Below, piece after piece: positions 46,480 to 58,317 of a DNA stretch of 64,000 nt. Source of the stretch: Micropterix aruncella (Eukaryota > Arthropoda > Insecta > Lepidoptera > Micropterigidae). Position 1 is the stretch's first letter. Every line of letters begins with the position of its first letter. Both the position numbers and the translations under genes were made by a program. The stretch covers positions 44,056,948-44,120,947 of the forward strand of contig OX155980.1 of NCBI GenBank assembly GCA_944548615.1. Direction: 5' to 3'. The notes under the pieces are model-generated. The model had not been told where the DNA came from, did not search any database, and worked only from the letters and a program-made list of their open reading frames with translations.

Positions 46480-47872
46480 GGGACAACTGCCTTAGTAAAC
46501 AAAACATCCAGTGACATGGAACACCTTGATGAAAAAATAGTGAAGATAACTATAGAAACAACATAAAAATCATCATTTTGTACCCAAATATTTTGGGACT
46601 ATAGGAACAGGGAGTCATCATCGAAATCGACAGCGACATCCACCAAGATCCGTCATCCGCACACGTCAAACACGCATCAGTGTGGCCACTGCACAAAGGA
46701 AAGTTCCAAAAAGGAGGAACAATTCAAATTACTTTCGAAAAAATGACAATAGAAATGGAAAAACAAACGAATATTACATTGGAATAAAATTATGAAAAAA
46801 TACAACCATTAATAAAGGACAACAAAATTATGAAAAATAAAATATAATCATATGCTGGAAAAAAAGAATGATTATTTAGAGAAGGAAAAGGAGAGAAAAA
46901 GCATTATAATTTTTGGTTTGGAAAAAAAGACAAATCTTCACCGGAGAGTACAGGCTCCAGAGAGTACAGGAAATTTTTAAGTCCGATCTGAAAATCACCT
47001 TGTTATCAAACGATGTATCAAAAATTCACCGTATCGGTCTTAACAAAGAAAATAAAATAAGACCGCTTCTTATCACTTTTGCAAACAGCTGGAAAAGAAA
47101 CAAATTATTAAAAGAGAGGAAGATCCTAAAAGACGTATTATACGTTACCGCAGATTTTCCTAAGGAAATATTAGAAAAAAGAAGAGAATTGAAAGCGAAA
47201 CTAATAGAAGACCGTGCGAAAGGAAATATTGCATACATAAAATACGATCAACGAGCTCCAACAATACTTCAGTAATAAAAGAAAACATAAGAAATGCATT
47301 CGATTTGATGGGACCTAAAACCAGCTCTTTTTCAAATATTCCAAACAAATCTAAGTAGCAACTAAATATCAGCAACCAGAGGCAGGACAACCCCAATCCG
47401 GCTGGTCCACGTGGGGTTGCTGGACCACCACCCCCCTAGAAATACACCTGCACGCCAAAAAAGTAAAAATAAAATATACCTTGTAACGTTAGAACACTAA
47501 TGACAGATAACAGATTAGAAAAATTAGAAGAAGGCATAAGACTTATAAAATGGGATATCAACTGTGTTGCGAAATAAAAAAAAATAGAAGAGGTAAGAGA
47601 ATATAACGAATACATTTTTTACTTCTATTGCGAAAATAAGGTATATATGGAATGGGATTCTTAATGAAAAAAGTATTTGAAAGATGAAATGAAATGTTTC
47701 CAAGTAATCCTATGGTGGAGGACAACCTGATCAATAAACTAACTGATGAAGAACATGATATCTTATTTCAAAATTAGATTTAAAATACGAATGTTTTATT
47801 AGTATTACATAAGGCAAAATTGTACAATACGGTCAGTGAATAAAGGCTTTTATTATTATTATTATCGTACAT
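46480..47872 (+). mobile_element. Internally deleted non-LTR element with (ATT)n tail
   Basis: ORF1 (about 46,730-47,275) is followed at 47,500-47,700 by the start of an APE-type endonuclease: NRLEKLEEGIRLIKWDINCV, then in another frame GFLMKKYLKDEMK. Sequence then jumps to a 3' end, AATAAAGGCTTTTATTATTA, at 47,835-47,860. RT is entirely absent. The (ATT)n tail abuts the resumed RLE-element frame, showing that this LINE, possibly together with the SINE-like head at 45.78 kb, inserted into the older RLE copy. The EN pattern recalls RTE/L1-like elements; the clade is not settled. Confidence 0.75.
46850..47275 (+). pseudogene. LINE ORF1 with RRM-type nucleic-acid-binding domain
   Basis: The N-terminal piece (46,855-46,930) reads KNDYLEKEKERKSIIIFGLE, a coiled-coil tail followed by beta-1 of an RRM-like fold. 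After a +1 slip near 46,930 the frame 46,913-47,275 gives FKSDLKITLLSNDVSKIHRI, RPLLITFANSWKRNKLL, LYVTADFPKEILEKRRELKA and a C-terminal basic segment. This is the standard coiled-coil/RRM/C-terminal-domain arrangement of LINE ORF1 RNA-binding proteins. One frameshift inactivates it. Confidence 0.75.
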
Positions 47873-48630
47873 TTCCAAGCCCCGGTAACATTGTTTCCTC
47901 GAGCTAATCAGAGAATAGCTCACGACCCTTCTGTAGCAATGGCTTTTGCACAGCTAAATATATTTTAGGACGCAAGTGCCATGAAAAAGTCGTTGCCGTA
48001 TTCACAAGGTTCTCAGTGGTTTATTTCAACACTGACTTGTCAGTACATACCCACCAAACACACAATACAATCTATGCATGAAAAGACAAAAACTTTCCAC
48101 TCCTATATATTTCTCGATAATCGTGATTGGACTGGATTCTGCAGATCAATTCGGTCTCTAGGCATTATTTTTTTCCTGAAAGTCTCGGATGTACACAGCA
48201 TGCATTCAGATTTTACTATTTATTCCCTATTTCGGAAAATAGCGTTATTGTAGAATTAACAGTTTCAAAGAAATACAATATTTCCATAGGTCAGGAGTAA
48301 AAACTAAATAAATAACATGATCTTGCAAATGTTGTCACCAGGAACCGCTTTACTAATCACCTGCGCGATGGAAGTTAGAGCTCGTGGCTTTTGTCAGCTA
48401 CGTCTGTTCTCTTTAAAGATCTTGGTCGCTCCAGAAAAATAATTTTAAACCGCGATTTCCACATCTCAAAATTGATATTTTTGAAGAAAGTGCATATGTG
48501 GTGAGGTAAACGCGGCATGCTCGCAGGTAGCAATATATGTAGTGCCCTCAACATACCACAACCGGTTGTAAGTCCATATTCCATGCTCACATCCCAGAAA
48601 AATAATCATAAATTAATGATGTGTGCTGAT

Positions 48631-48889
48631 TTAAACTAAAATAAAAAAATAAAAGACCATTTTCATTCCACCCTACTGGGCACTCTTTAAATTTGCATGT
48701 TTAATTTGTAATTTAATACTATGTTAGGTTTTATTTTGAGAAAATGATACATGACGCTTATTGTTATTTATGTAGAGATGTTTATTGGAACAGTACTGAT
48801 ATAGGCAATAGCCATCATATCACAAGATGGAAATGACGAGTGAATATTTTATTTCCTTGTAAATCTTGGTATCATATGGTATCATCAAC
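48631..48889. other. Spacer
   Basis: AT-rich; nothing recognised. Confidence 0.3.
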
Positions 48890-49150
48890 GTATAACTAGA
48901 CATTGAAGAGATGATGACTACAGTATTTAATGTCTTTGATTTACAAGAGAAGTAGAAGAGGCTCCAAATAGGACACCTGAGGCACTCCGAGGGATTTCTT
49001 TTTCCAGAAGGTACGACTGGAAACCCTCTACTACAACCCGTAGCATTCTGTTCGTAACATTCGATAAAATCCTTCGAAATCCATTTGTAGCAGAATAGAA
49101 TCTTATCGAAAAGTTATAATCGGTTATAAATAGTCGTTATACAGGGCATC
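48890..49150 (-). mobile_element. Possible LINE RT fragment (GVPQ block)
   Basis: The minus strand at about 49,012-48,950 reads SLGVPQVSYLEPLLLLL, close to the RT domain-5 signature GVPQGSILGPLLFL. Upstream a WISKDFIECYEQNA-type segment sits where the WF..YL..R block is expected. The region is short and decayed. Confidence 0.5.
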
Positions 49151-51009
49151 GACTTGTAGGCCACTGTTCATAGATTTAATTTATCCACAATAACTTCAGA
49201 CAATTAATTATTATATAATAACTCTTGTAAACTTCCATAATGCCATTAAGAGAATAGAATAGAATAGATTAGAAAAATATTTATTTGCAGCTGTTGTTAC
49301 AAAAACCACGTACAAAAAAGGAAAACTGTAAATAGACAAAGAACATGTAAGAAAACTACAAACGCTGCAAATTAGGGGTATTCTCAAGATATCTCTTATC
49401 CTGGTTTTCAGGACACACCTATTAATTATTTCCTTGTAAGAGTATATTTCCGAGTTAATGTCCCTTTTGAATCGAATATGTTAAACTACTAGAATTTATT
49501 ATGAAATTTATTTACAAATTTCCTCTTCGTGTACATCCATATCAAATTAAATTGATTATTTCTAAACATAGCGTACCGGTCCATTAATTCTTAGAGGTTG
49601 AGCGAGCTGCTTGTAATTAGTACACACCTTTATCATATAAGAGATATACTAGTATGGCATTCGTTGAGCAAGAAATTGTATCAACAGAAAACAGGAGAAT
49701 ATCTTATTTTACCGATAAGCATGGCCGCTTGCCAATTACATATAGGTATGCGGAAAAGGGAATACAATCCCCTCGTAGAACGTTCGATATAATAAAATAT
49801 TTGAGCCTCCATCATTGAAGTTATTATTTTTCTCCTGGTTTCATATCATACTAGATGATTGGCGAACATTGAATTAGATTTTGTTTTCGATCATTCCTGA
49901 AAAATTATATGTAATTTAAAAAAAACATGCATTACTTTAATTAAACTTCCTGATTTGCGATTCTACGATGTTGACATTTGCGATGATACATAAAGAAGCC
50001 TAGAAATGCGTCAAAATAAGTCGACGACAAAATCGCGACCTGGCGATCGATTCATTCGAATCTCAATCATTACTACTTAAATAAGAGAACATTCTAACTA
50101 TGGGCCTATTAGTAATGGCTGAGTTATATTTTTTTGTGGTTTATAAGTTTTTTCAATTCATGTTTGTTGCTAGAGGGATAAAAATATGACCTTCAATAAA
50201 AAACGAATCGTACCGCTATTCCGCCAACATATAGAATTATTCTAGTTTCAAAAGAAGAACGAAAAAATTATCATCACCACTAGCAGCATCTCGACAAAAT
50301 TTACTGGAAAATACAATCATAAGACATTGTGGTAGTGCATGTAAACAATACATCCAAATTCTGATTAATTCCTAACCATCTGCAAACTGTTAAATAACTG
50401 AGTTGAAACTTTGTTGTGTTTGGCATTTAACGTAAACTATTTTATGTACACATAATAAAAATATTGTATTTTTTTAATATGAAAACATTTGTTTAAACGG
50501 AAAGCTTCTCTTTGGCCACCATACAGACTATTAAATTCAATCACTTAGTTACTTAATTTCCATAGGTTCAAGTTACTTAATCGACCTCTATTTTGAATTG
50601 ACGGGTAACTGTTTGAGCATTAAAGGCAGACCCTGGGAAAAACGGCAATAGCCTAGATCGACTGCACTTGACATGCAGCCGTTTTATAAAATTCACTCGG
50701 CCTGACTTATCCATTAATAATCTGTAGTAGGTATTTGGGTGCAAAAAAAATATTTTTTAGATGTTTTGGATTTTTAAACCAATGTGCGACGGCATTGGCA
50801 TGGGCGAATGATGGACAGGTGATTTACTGTTGTCAGTAGAAAGGGTCGAAAACCTTTTTATGGACTATTCACGCGAAGCTGAAATAAATAATTCAAACAG
50901 GGACATCGTGATATCAAACGATCCCTGGAGAATATAAAAGGTCGAGTCAATATAGGTACTTTCCCTTAGGAGCCCGAACAAAGAGTGACTTAGTATATAT
51001 GTAGATACA
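49151..51009. other. AT-rich intergenic DNA
   Basis: An AGAAT pentamer repeat occurs at 49,250-49,272. No gene or repeat boundary is recognised otherwise. Confidence 0.4.
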
Positions 51010-52050
51010 CAACCTCCATCCCAAAAATAACGGACTGATTTAAAATAAAACAAACTATATTAGATTTTGGGACGAACGCTTTATAATTAATCAATGTAGT
51101 ATCCATTTTCTTCAATTAACTTATTTGCACGCTCAATCAATTCATCAAATGACCTTGTAACGTCCTCAGTAGAAATCGATTTTAGTACGTCGGTAGACGT
51201 CTTTTGTTTTGCGTTCAATTGAGTAATAATGTTGTCCCTTAATCGGCAATTTTAGTCTATCGAATAGAAAATAGTCGCATGGTGCCAGTCTGTTGCAACG
51301 AAATTATTTGATTTTTTGCGAAAAAATCAACCAAAACTCTCGAATGATGAGACGGAGCATTATCGTGCAAAAAGGAGCAATTGCCTTGTTTGCGATATTC
51401 CGGTCGAATCCGACAACTTATGTGAAGAAAACGTCTTAATATGTCACGGTAGTAATACTTAACCATTGACTTTTTGCCATGATGGAACAAATTCTTTGTG
51501 AATGATTCCCTTGGAATCATAAAAACAAATGAGCATTGTCTTCACTTTCGCCCTCTGCAAACGACTTTTTTTGTGACGACCTTCTTCTGGAAGCCTCCAT
51601 TCAGTACTTTGACGCTTAGTTTCTGGATCATGTTCAAAACACCATGCCTTATCACCAGAAACGATAGATTTCACCTAGTTGGCGTCTTTATGAGTACTTC
51701 TAATGATGTCTTTGCAATGTTCAATTCGAATAAATTTTTCGTCATTAGTGAGTTGGTGTGGAAGAAATCGTGAATTGATCTTACGAAGTCCCAAAACTTC
51801 GGTCAAAATGCAATATACAGTAGAGTGAGGAATTGTCGATTCCATTTTAATCAATGTGAATGAAGATTTCTTGTTCACTTTAATAAAATCACGCACTTTT
51901 TCAATGTGTCCGCACTCAATCCAGTTTTTGGATGACCTGGCCTTTCGTCTTCATTTAAGTCTTCCCTGCCCGATTTAAATCGCTAATACCACTCGAAAAT
52001 TTGCGTACGGGATAGACAATCATCACCATATGCTTATTAAAGCAAAGGAA
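51010..52050 (-). mobile_element. mariner-like transposase remnant
   Basis: Reading down the minus strand: SRTQIFEWY, FKSGREDLNEDERPGHPKTG, VRDFIKVNKKSSFTLIKMES (helix-turn-helix region), HQLTNDEKFIRIEHCKDII, SGDKAWCFEHDPETKRQSTE (first catalytic Asp), MLICFYDSKGIIHKEFVP, LHDNAPSHHSRVLVDFFAKN (second Asp), then in a shifted frame LAPCDYFLFDRLKLPIKG (third Asp), and IERANKLIEENGYYID at the C-terminus (about 51,090). All three catalytic aspartates survive, but in different frames. The N-terminal 30-50 residues and the 5' terminal repeat are missing. The CATCCCAAAAATAACGGACT sequence near 51,030 may be the 3' terminal repeat. Confidence 0.88.
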
Positions 52051-52417
52051 TGTACCTTTACCTCAGTCCTTTATTATTTGTTTTCTTGGCGAAAAAAGGG
52101 TATTTCTTCAATTTAAATCGCGGCTTTCAATACCAACGTCTGAAGAGAAAAAATGAAATTACGAGGGTATTCAACGTTCCTGTTCGAGCTGGTGGAATGA
52201 ACTCATCCGACAAAGAAAGGAGGTCATCATTGTTACTAGTGATCAATGTATCGACTGGCGTAAAATGCAGTCCCTAATTTCCAAGAATTTTCTTTCATTT
52301 GAACCAAATCCAGTTATCATTATCATCAGCGTTCATATGTCAGCACATTTACATTCGCAGTTGTATTGGAAGTGATGTTTGCGAGTAAGGCCTTCTTCAG
52401 AACTACATACCTCATTA
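52051..52417. other. Intergenic DNA
   Basis: A 75-codon frame at 52,050-52,277 without any recognised feature. Confidence 0.35.
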
Positions 52418-53400
52418 CAGTGGCGTGCCCAGGGTTGTGTTTTTACGCTTTTTATAGTAAAAAATGTGGTACCTCTTTATTCTTCAATCTTCAGTTTGAA
52501 ATTTACTGCTTGTGTCGTAGATTCAATAAAGCACACTGAAGACATGCTACTGCTACCTAACCTAACAGAATTTAACATATTATATTTATCAGCAGTCGCA
52601 TACGGTGGCTTTAAGAAAAGCCATTTTATTTGCTTGCGCAAGTGAAATAAAGTTAAGAAGTTGACCCTTGCTTGTATGAGCTGTAAGACTATTTTATAAA
52701 AAAAGGAAACAAAAAGTAACATAAGTGTTAGGTACCTAGCTTTAACTAGCTTATTTATATTTTAAATTGATCGTCTGTCTTTTTTCAAAAATGAGTTTAT
52801 TTCGTCTGAGTAAAATGATGGCGAACGCATTAATTCTATTAACAACTGTTTTTCGATAACAACCATTGATAACTTAGATAAATGTTCCTGACCCTGTCTA
52901 TTACTTAGGTAAGTATTAATACGCTTAAGATATGAGAATGCACGTTCCGCGGAATTACTTGTAGCAGGAATAGTTACGACAAGATACGCTAACTTAAACA
53001 ATTGGGGAAAGGCGTCTTTGAGGCTATTCTGACTAATGAAAACAATTATGTAGTTCAAAAACATTGCAATTTTTCAATTCAGGAGAGGAGTAGGTACAAC
53101 CAAATCAATTGGTTCTTTAAAACTTGTTTGTCAAAATGGTTTGCAAGAACGTCAAATAATGAATCTAATGCCTCTGTAGAAAAATCTAAACTGTATGTCT
53201 CGTATAGTTTGTTTTTAAAAAGTTGGAAAAATTTCGATTTGAAAATTTCCGAATGTCGATCGTCAATTTCGCAAAATATGTTGTCAATTACCTGGACAAA
53301 TCGTCGTTTGTATTCAGTATGAGCACAGCGTACGTTGCGTCTCAAACGAGGAGCTGAGTTATTTTGCAGAATGTTTTCATAAATGTGATCAAATTAAGAT
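52418..53400 (-). mobile_element. hAT-family element remnant (ZMYM1-like lineage)
   Basis: The left end CAGTGGCGTGCCCAGGG is a classic hAT terminus of this lineage. Minus-strand frames (53,345-53,079 and 53,064-52,762) read EYKRRFVQVIDNIFCEIDDR and LFDVLANHF, then FKLAYLVVTIPATSNSAERA, FSYLKRINTYLSNRQGQEHL and VIEKQLLIELM. The SNSAERAFS...LK..K(T)YL..R.GQ..L block is the hAT dimerisation domain. The two frames are offset near 53,070. Catalytic parts upstream are not seen and the right terminus was not found, so the element is partial. Confidence 0.82.
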
Positions 53401-55329
53401 TGAAATTAAACACGTAACCAACTCTGAAATTCCTTTATTTTGTTGCTACAATAACCAACATCGACTTGTGATTTTTGAAGAATATTGTACAAGCTATCAG
53501 TTTTTTTTTAAATTCGGCGGAAAACAAGGAGAAAAAAATAAATGGAATGATCGCAACGAGTTTTCAAAATACTCCGCTGCTAAAACCATATCCCCGTCCC
53601 AGTCCTGAGGGTTGTCACATATGTCAGAAAACAAAGTAATTAGAATACATTACTCACCACAAAGGACGATTTCCCCTATTATTTATCAGGCACTAAAAAC
53701 CACAATCAATTGAAATTACACTATAAAAAATACCGCGACGTCACTCGCACATTGCAATCCAAACTGTGAAGCTGCGCGTTCTGTCTGACAAGTTCGCATT
53801 CAACGTTATGGCTAAGCAAGCCTGGCTTTGCTCCCAATATCAAAGTCGTATATATACATATATTGTTTTGCGTAATTTGCCACAATCATCTATTTCCTGT
53901 GCTCCTCGTCGATAATCTCATTATCTATATCCACTCGAAACGTGACCAATTCCTCTTTTAACATCTTATCATTCGCATTATTGTAAAGGTTGTTTGTATA
54001 TAGCGTTAGATTCTTGCTCTTGTACGCCATTATGTAAACGAAAGCCAATTTTCGAATTAGCAAATTAGATGTCGAGCAGCGACAATTCTCTGTAGAGAGC
54101 GCACGGATTCTTCAATTTCGAATACAGTTTTAACTGCGCAACCAACATTCTAAAGAGCTATGTCGATGGTATCGAATGGTTTACAACATTGTAATGGTTT
54201 ATTTGGCTGACATTTTACAAAACCATTACAAATATTACAATTTTACATTTTATAAATTATACAATAACTTGCATGATATCTCAGGGTATCGTAATCGACA
54301 CAAACGATGTCTAAATTACCCCTTTAATGTTCCCAGGAATTTCTTTGTTTTTATCATATTGTTGTACTATTGAAAATGAATGGTCATATTCAATTAATTC
54401 AATTATAATAATAAGAAATATTTTGGGAAATCGGTAAATCTAGTCGCCTACTTACGGTATAAACATAATACCATTAGTGGAAGTCGGTACTGATTTAGGG
54501 GCGTTTTCATCGTTCATTAAGCATTTCAAACCCTTCCGCAATTGTTGTTTCACTGTACAAAATTTTGTAATCAAATAGCGCACCACTAATCGGTTTGCAT
54601 TTCGGTATATCACGTTCTCGTGCTGGACATGGATACTTAATTAACCTGTCATAGGCGCGGACCAACGGATGCACAATAATAATATCTTATATTCTCAAAT
54701 CCAACAGTGTAACTTTTTGGTCGAATTCGACGCCGGTTAAAATGTCGCATGGACATTTGACGATAATCCCAATACACGAATACTCACCCTTCAAGGGTGG
54801 TGTACTCCAAATCATGAATACTCCCTGAATAGAAAAGGTAAAATGAGATGGTCTGGGGCGGGGAAGGGCTTCATATGATATATTGAAGTGGGTCCCTCTT
54901 GATATTATAATATAGACAGGAAAATATAAGCAATATGGACAATGGGGTATCAAATGATATTTCATTTTATTTCTCTGAGTGATTACTCACATAATACTCG
55001 GGAGCTGGGCAATGAAGACCCTGCTTTCATTATGACAAAGCGTTCTGTTAAATAACCATGTCACCTAAATCGGTTTCCCTAGTTACGTTCATGTGGTCTA
55101 AACCCATTGGCATATTTACAATGAAATCTTATTACAATAATTTCATTATTTCTTTTTACTTTCCTTACACACCTATATTCACTGCTTGTATAGACATTTA
55201 TTATTATTATTATTTTTCGTTATTATTATTCATGAAGTGCATGTTTAGGGCATTCTACATATCAGGTTTAAAAACTTAATACAAAACATATATTTGTAAA
55301 GGCTATAATGTTATTCCAATGACATTTTA
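53401..55329. other. Intergenic DNA
   Basis: No gene is supported. Around 54,690-54,965 the sequence has higher complexity (GGGTGGTGTACTCC, GGTATCAAATGATATTTCAT) and looks like an old dispersed repeat, but no second copy occurs in the window. Confidence 0.35.
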
Positions 55330-55544
55330 TTATACCGGGTATTCGCCGTGATGGTTTACTATTTTGTTTAGTCGCCATTTTGGTAAACATGTATTTTGAC
55401 AGTTTATATATGGCAGTCGTGAAGTGTAGACATGGAAAATTGACTTTTTGTAAATATTCGATAAACCAACGTGTTTTTGTTATATAAATATTTTATCAAA
55501 TTTATTCATCAGTTATTGGGATGATTAGAAAATAACACAAAATT

Positions 55545-55800
55545 TAAAAAAAAAATTTAATTGTGTAGATGGTTGGCGTCCACTTCCGGATTTAACAGCC
55601 CCGAACTTCTTTTTGTGCGGATTTCTAACGAGCAAGGCTATACAAACAAACCAGAAACAATTCAGTAGCTGAAACAAAACAGTCGTGACGAAATTAATGA
55701 AATACCGGTTGAGATATGAAAATGTCATGAAAAAGTTATACGGTTTTGAGCTTAACAGATGCGGATATTTAGCTGGAATTGTCTCCCATACGTAATTCCA
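55545..55800 (+). pseudogene. DDE-type (mariner-like) transposase C-terminal fragment
   Basis: The plus strand reads PLPDLTAPNFFLCGFLTSKA, then QTNQKQFSS, and after a frame change LRYENVMKKLYGFELNRCGY. This matches the WPPRSPDLTPLDFFLWGYLK end of a widespread Tc1/mariner-type transposase, in which the aspartate of LDFF (here Asn, PNFF) is catalytic. The N-terminal two thirds are absent. It is lineage-distinct from the mariner at 51 kb. Confidence 0.75.
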
Positions 55801-56217
55801 AAAATTCGATCAAACATTATCAACATTATCAACACTATTTTGGTTTTAATTTCAATAATTTTATACATAAATAAAGTACTAAGCATTCTCGACGTACAAC
55901 CGGTATTAGGCACCTAGAATACTCGTATAATAAGATTTTATATAATTGCAGTCTTTTGTGCCTAAAATGCTACCAGAATATAATAATAATCTTCACCTGA
56001 GAAATATAATTGTATAAATATTGATTTAATTTAAATTAAGTTTCCTTTATCGTCGTTTTTTTTTGCTGTTGTAATTATTAATAGTATAGCAATAACTGCA
56101 AAGTATATATAAGTATAAGCATTATAGACTGATACAAAATAATGCTCTGTCAATAGTTATTTACATCTGTAATTAGAACTATGTGACACGCGTATATATT
56201 AGTGAAATCGTTTACAT
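55801..56217. other. AT-rich intergenic DNA
   Basis: Nothing recognised. Confidence 0.35.
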
Positions 56218-56812
56218 AGTTCTACTTTCCCGGCCCACCAGCCGACGAAAAGGGAACGTGTTGATAACGCACTAAAAGAAAAATTCGAGATGAAGACGGA
56301 AAAATCCATTTCCCGTTTAAAGTCGGTATGTATGTCTGTCTGTATGTCTATGTGTGTTTTCCTCCACGATAGAGCCCGAACGCTTGATCCGATTGAGCTG
56401 AAATTTGGCATGCAGGCATCATTTGGTCATAGCAAGAGTTGAAATGGTTGTGGTGGAAATGGAAATCATTTCACCAGGGGGCGCACTAGTCATATTTCAG
56501 CCTTAAAATATTGGACAAAGAGGCTTAAAATTTGGAATACATATGACTCGTTCTTGGGTTTTTTTGGAATACCTCATACATAATCTGCACTAATAATATT
56601 CAAATTTCGCGATACATGTTAATCAATAATTAACGCCTCGGGCGCGCGGTTCATTTCTCAGCTAAGGGCCAACGGATGGAACGGAACCCAACCGGGTTCA
56701 TCAGCTAAGCGAGAGAGGATGCTTATCGATTTTATTCATGAAATTAATATTCATATGAAATCAGTCCTTGGCTACTTGCCGGCAAATTCTAGAGGTGAGA
56801 CAACCGTTTTTT
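56218..56812 (+). repeat. RepA copy 5
   Basis: The 5' terminus CTACTTTCCCGGCCCACCAG is followed by GATGAAGACGGAAAAATCCA, the core GATCCGATTGAGCTGAAATT and GGCATGCAGGCATCATTTGG, the GGAACCCAACCGGGTTCATC palindrome also found in copy 1, and the 3' end TTGCCGGCAAATTCTAGAGG then TGAGACAACCG. It is the most complete copy without insertions, about 595 bp. Confidence 0.85.
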
Positions 56813-58317
56813 TCTATGTCGCAGACCTGTGCTTTCGCGCAGATTTTGGTTTTAAATGAAACATCAAGTGCTATGCGACCTCATTGTCGCATCCTCTCTT
56901 TCACGAGGCGCAACAAAGAAAATATCAGCCATTGTATTGCTCGCTCTTTGAAAGTATACCATCGATAGACTAAACTGAAAATGTGTCAAGCATCGGGGAA
57001 ATTTCTCTACCAAAATAGACATGATGTTGTGTACAAAAACAAGGACAAAATTTATTAGGAGAGTAATTTTGATTGAATCGAAATAGCAGTTGTCAGTCCA
57101 AAATGTATGTAAGTAATTCTCAATTAAAGTGAGGTAAGAGCATTGACACTGCATTTTGAATTGAATCGACCCGTAGTAAAATACTGGCCGTATTCAGCGA
57201 TGAGATGCTTTATTATCCACAAAAATTGACGTATATCCCGTATTCTGAGGGTGCTGCTCGAAATGGTGTGTATATTCTAAAAAAAAGGCATTGTCCGTTG
57301 CTGAATATTCAACTTACGTGTTTGTGTGCCTACACCATCGAGCGGGGAAAAAAATATTAGGGGGGGGGGGGTCGAATAGGGATATCGAAATTTGCTCCGC
57401 GCGACGAAAGAATTAGTCATAACTAACGTAACGGAAAAGGTTACACAAGTGATTCTTTTGTCGTCATGAGATATTCTAAAACGCGAGCTGAGCAGAAAAA
57501 AATTAAGTCGTTGAGGAAAAGTTACACGCAAAACATTACGGTAGTGTAGCGATACTACCTACCCAATTTCAATCACGTAGACTTCCATCGACCACCTTCC
57601 TGCTCCATCATCAGGCCAGCTCATGGTGCCAAATTATTATAATGTCATCGGAACTACACTTTTATTTATAAAAACTATTCTAACACCGTAAAAATTTACA
57701 CTTAACGTCGTACAAAATAACAGCTTTTACTGCAAGGACACAGATCTGTGCAATTCAAGTCCTTCTTCACGCAAATGCAGCGAATTTCGGTGCATCTCTT
57801 TCTTATGTTACTCTATCTTACAACAATCTCTACTATGAAGTGTATGTAACATTTGTGTAAGTTCTATGTTTTAATTTTCTTCTATTGTAACTAACCTTAA
57901 TTTTGTGTCTAAAACGATAATTCCAAAACGGCGAAGACACACATCTATATAAGTCGTAAAAAATATACTTGTGATTAAATATTCGAAATCATTAATAAGA
58001 GAATTCGAAGTAAAGAATAAAAGCATAATAGCTTTATTGTAACTAATTTACACCGGCAATAATAAAAAAGACCTCATTGTATTGTTATATCTACATTACT
58101 TATAAACGGGCTTATCGTTTCGATAAATGACAAAACATAAAACTAAACAATAATAATGATACAAAACAAAAAAATATGTAATGAAAACAAACGATACGAT
58201 ATTTTGTTTATGTAGGTTTTTGTAGGCTATTCTTAGTATTTAAACATGCTGAAAAAAAGGTAATAACTGTTTAATATAACGGTGTAGGATATAACGTGCG
58301 TTTATATTTGGAAATCA
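56813..58317. other. Intergenic DNA with a G12 tract
   Basis: A run of 12 guanines lies at 57,360-57,371. No gene is recognised. A CTCCATCATCAGGCCAGCTC phrase at about 57,602 is reminiscent of dispersed insect repeats, but no second copy is in the window. The stretch immediately before 58,318 is presumably the 5'UTR of the LINE. Confidence 0.4.

Larger units (their letters stand above)
45220..48630 (+). mobile_element. Second RLE (R2/Hero/NeSL-like) element copy with two nested insertions
   Basis: Plus-strand sequence matches the C-terminal half of the 2.7-5.65 kb protein in three blocks. Block 1 (45,220-45,318): the FHKR/GLGYGSTTT region. Block 2 (45,566-45,780): VDLKTLVLRGDYKRNSSN to IMLYDWTQKLPKSYLNAF. 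Block 3 (47,855-48,630): TFPSPGNIVSSS, RPFCSNGFCTAKYILGRKC (zinc knuckle, last His replaced), then SDFTIYSLFRKIALL and MEVRARG of the RLE domain. The catalytic RPD is changed to HSD. The block continues into a 3'UTR that keeps ACCACAACCGGTTGTAAGTC. Block 1/2 is split by RepB and neighbouring sequence, and block 2/3 by a SINE/LINE insertion. Many stops make the copy dead and much older than the 2.7-5.65 kb one. Confidence 0.85.
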
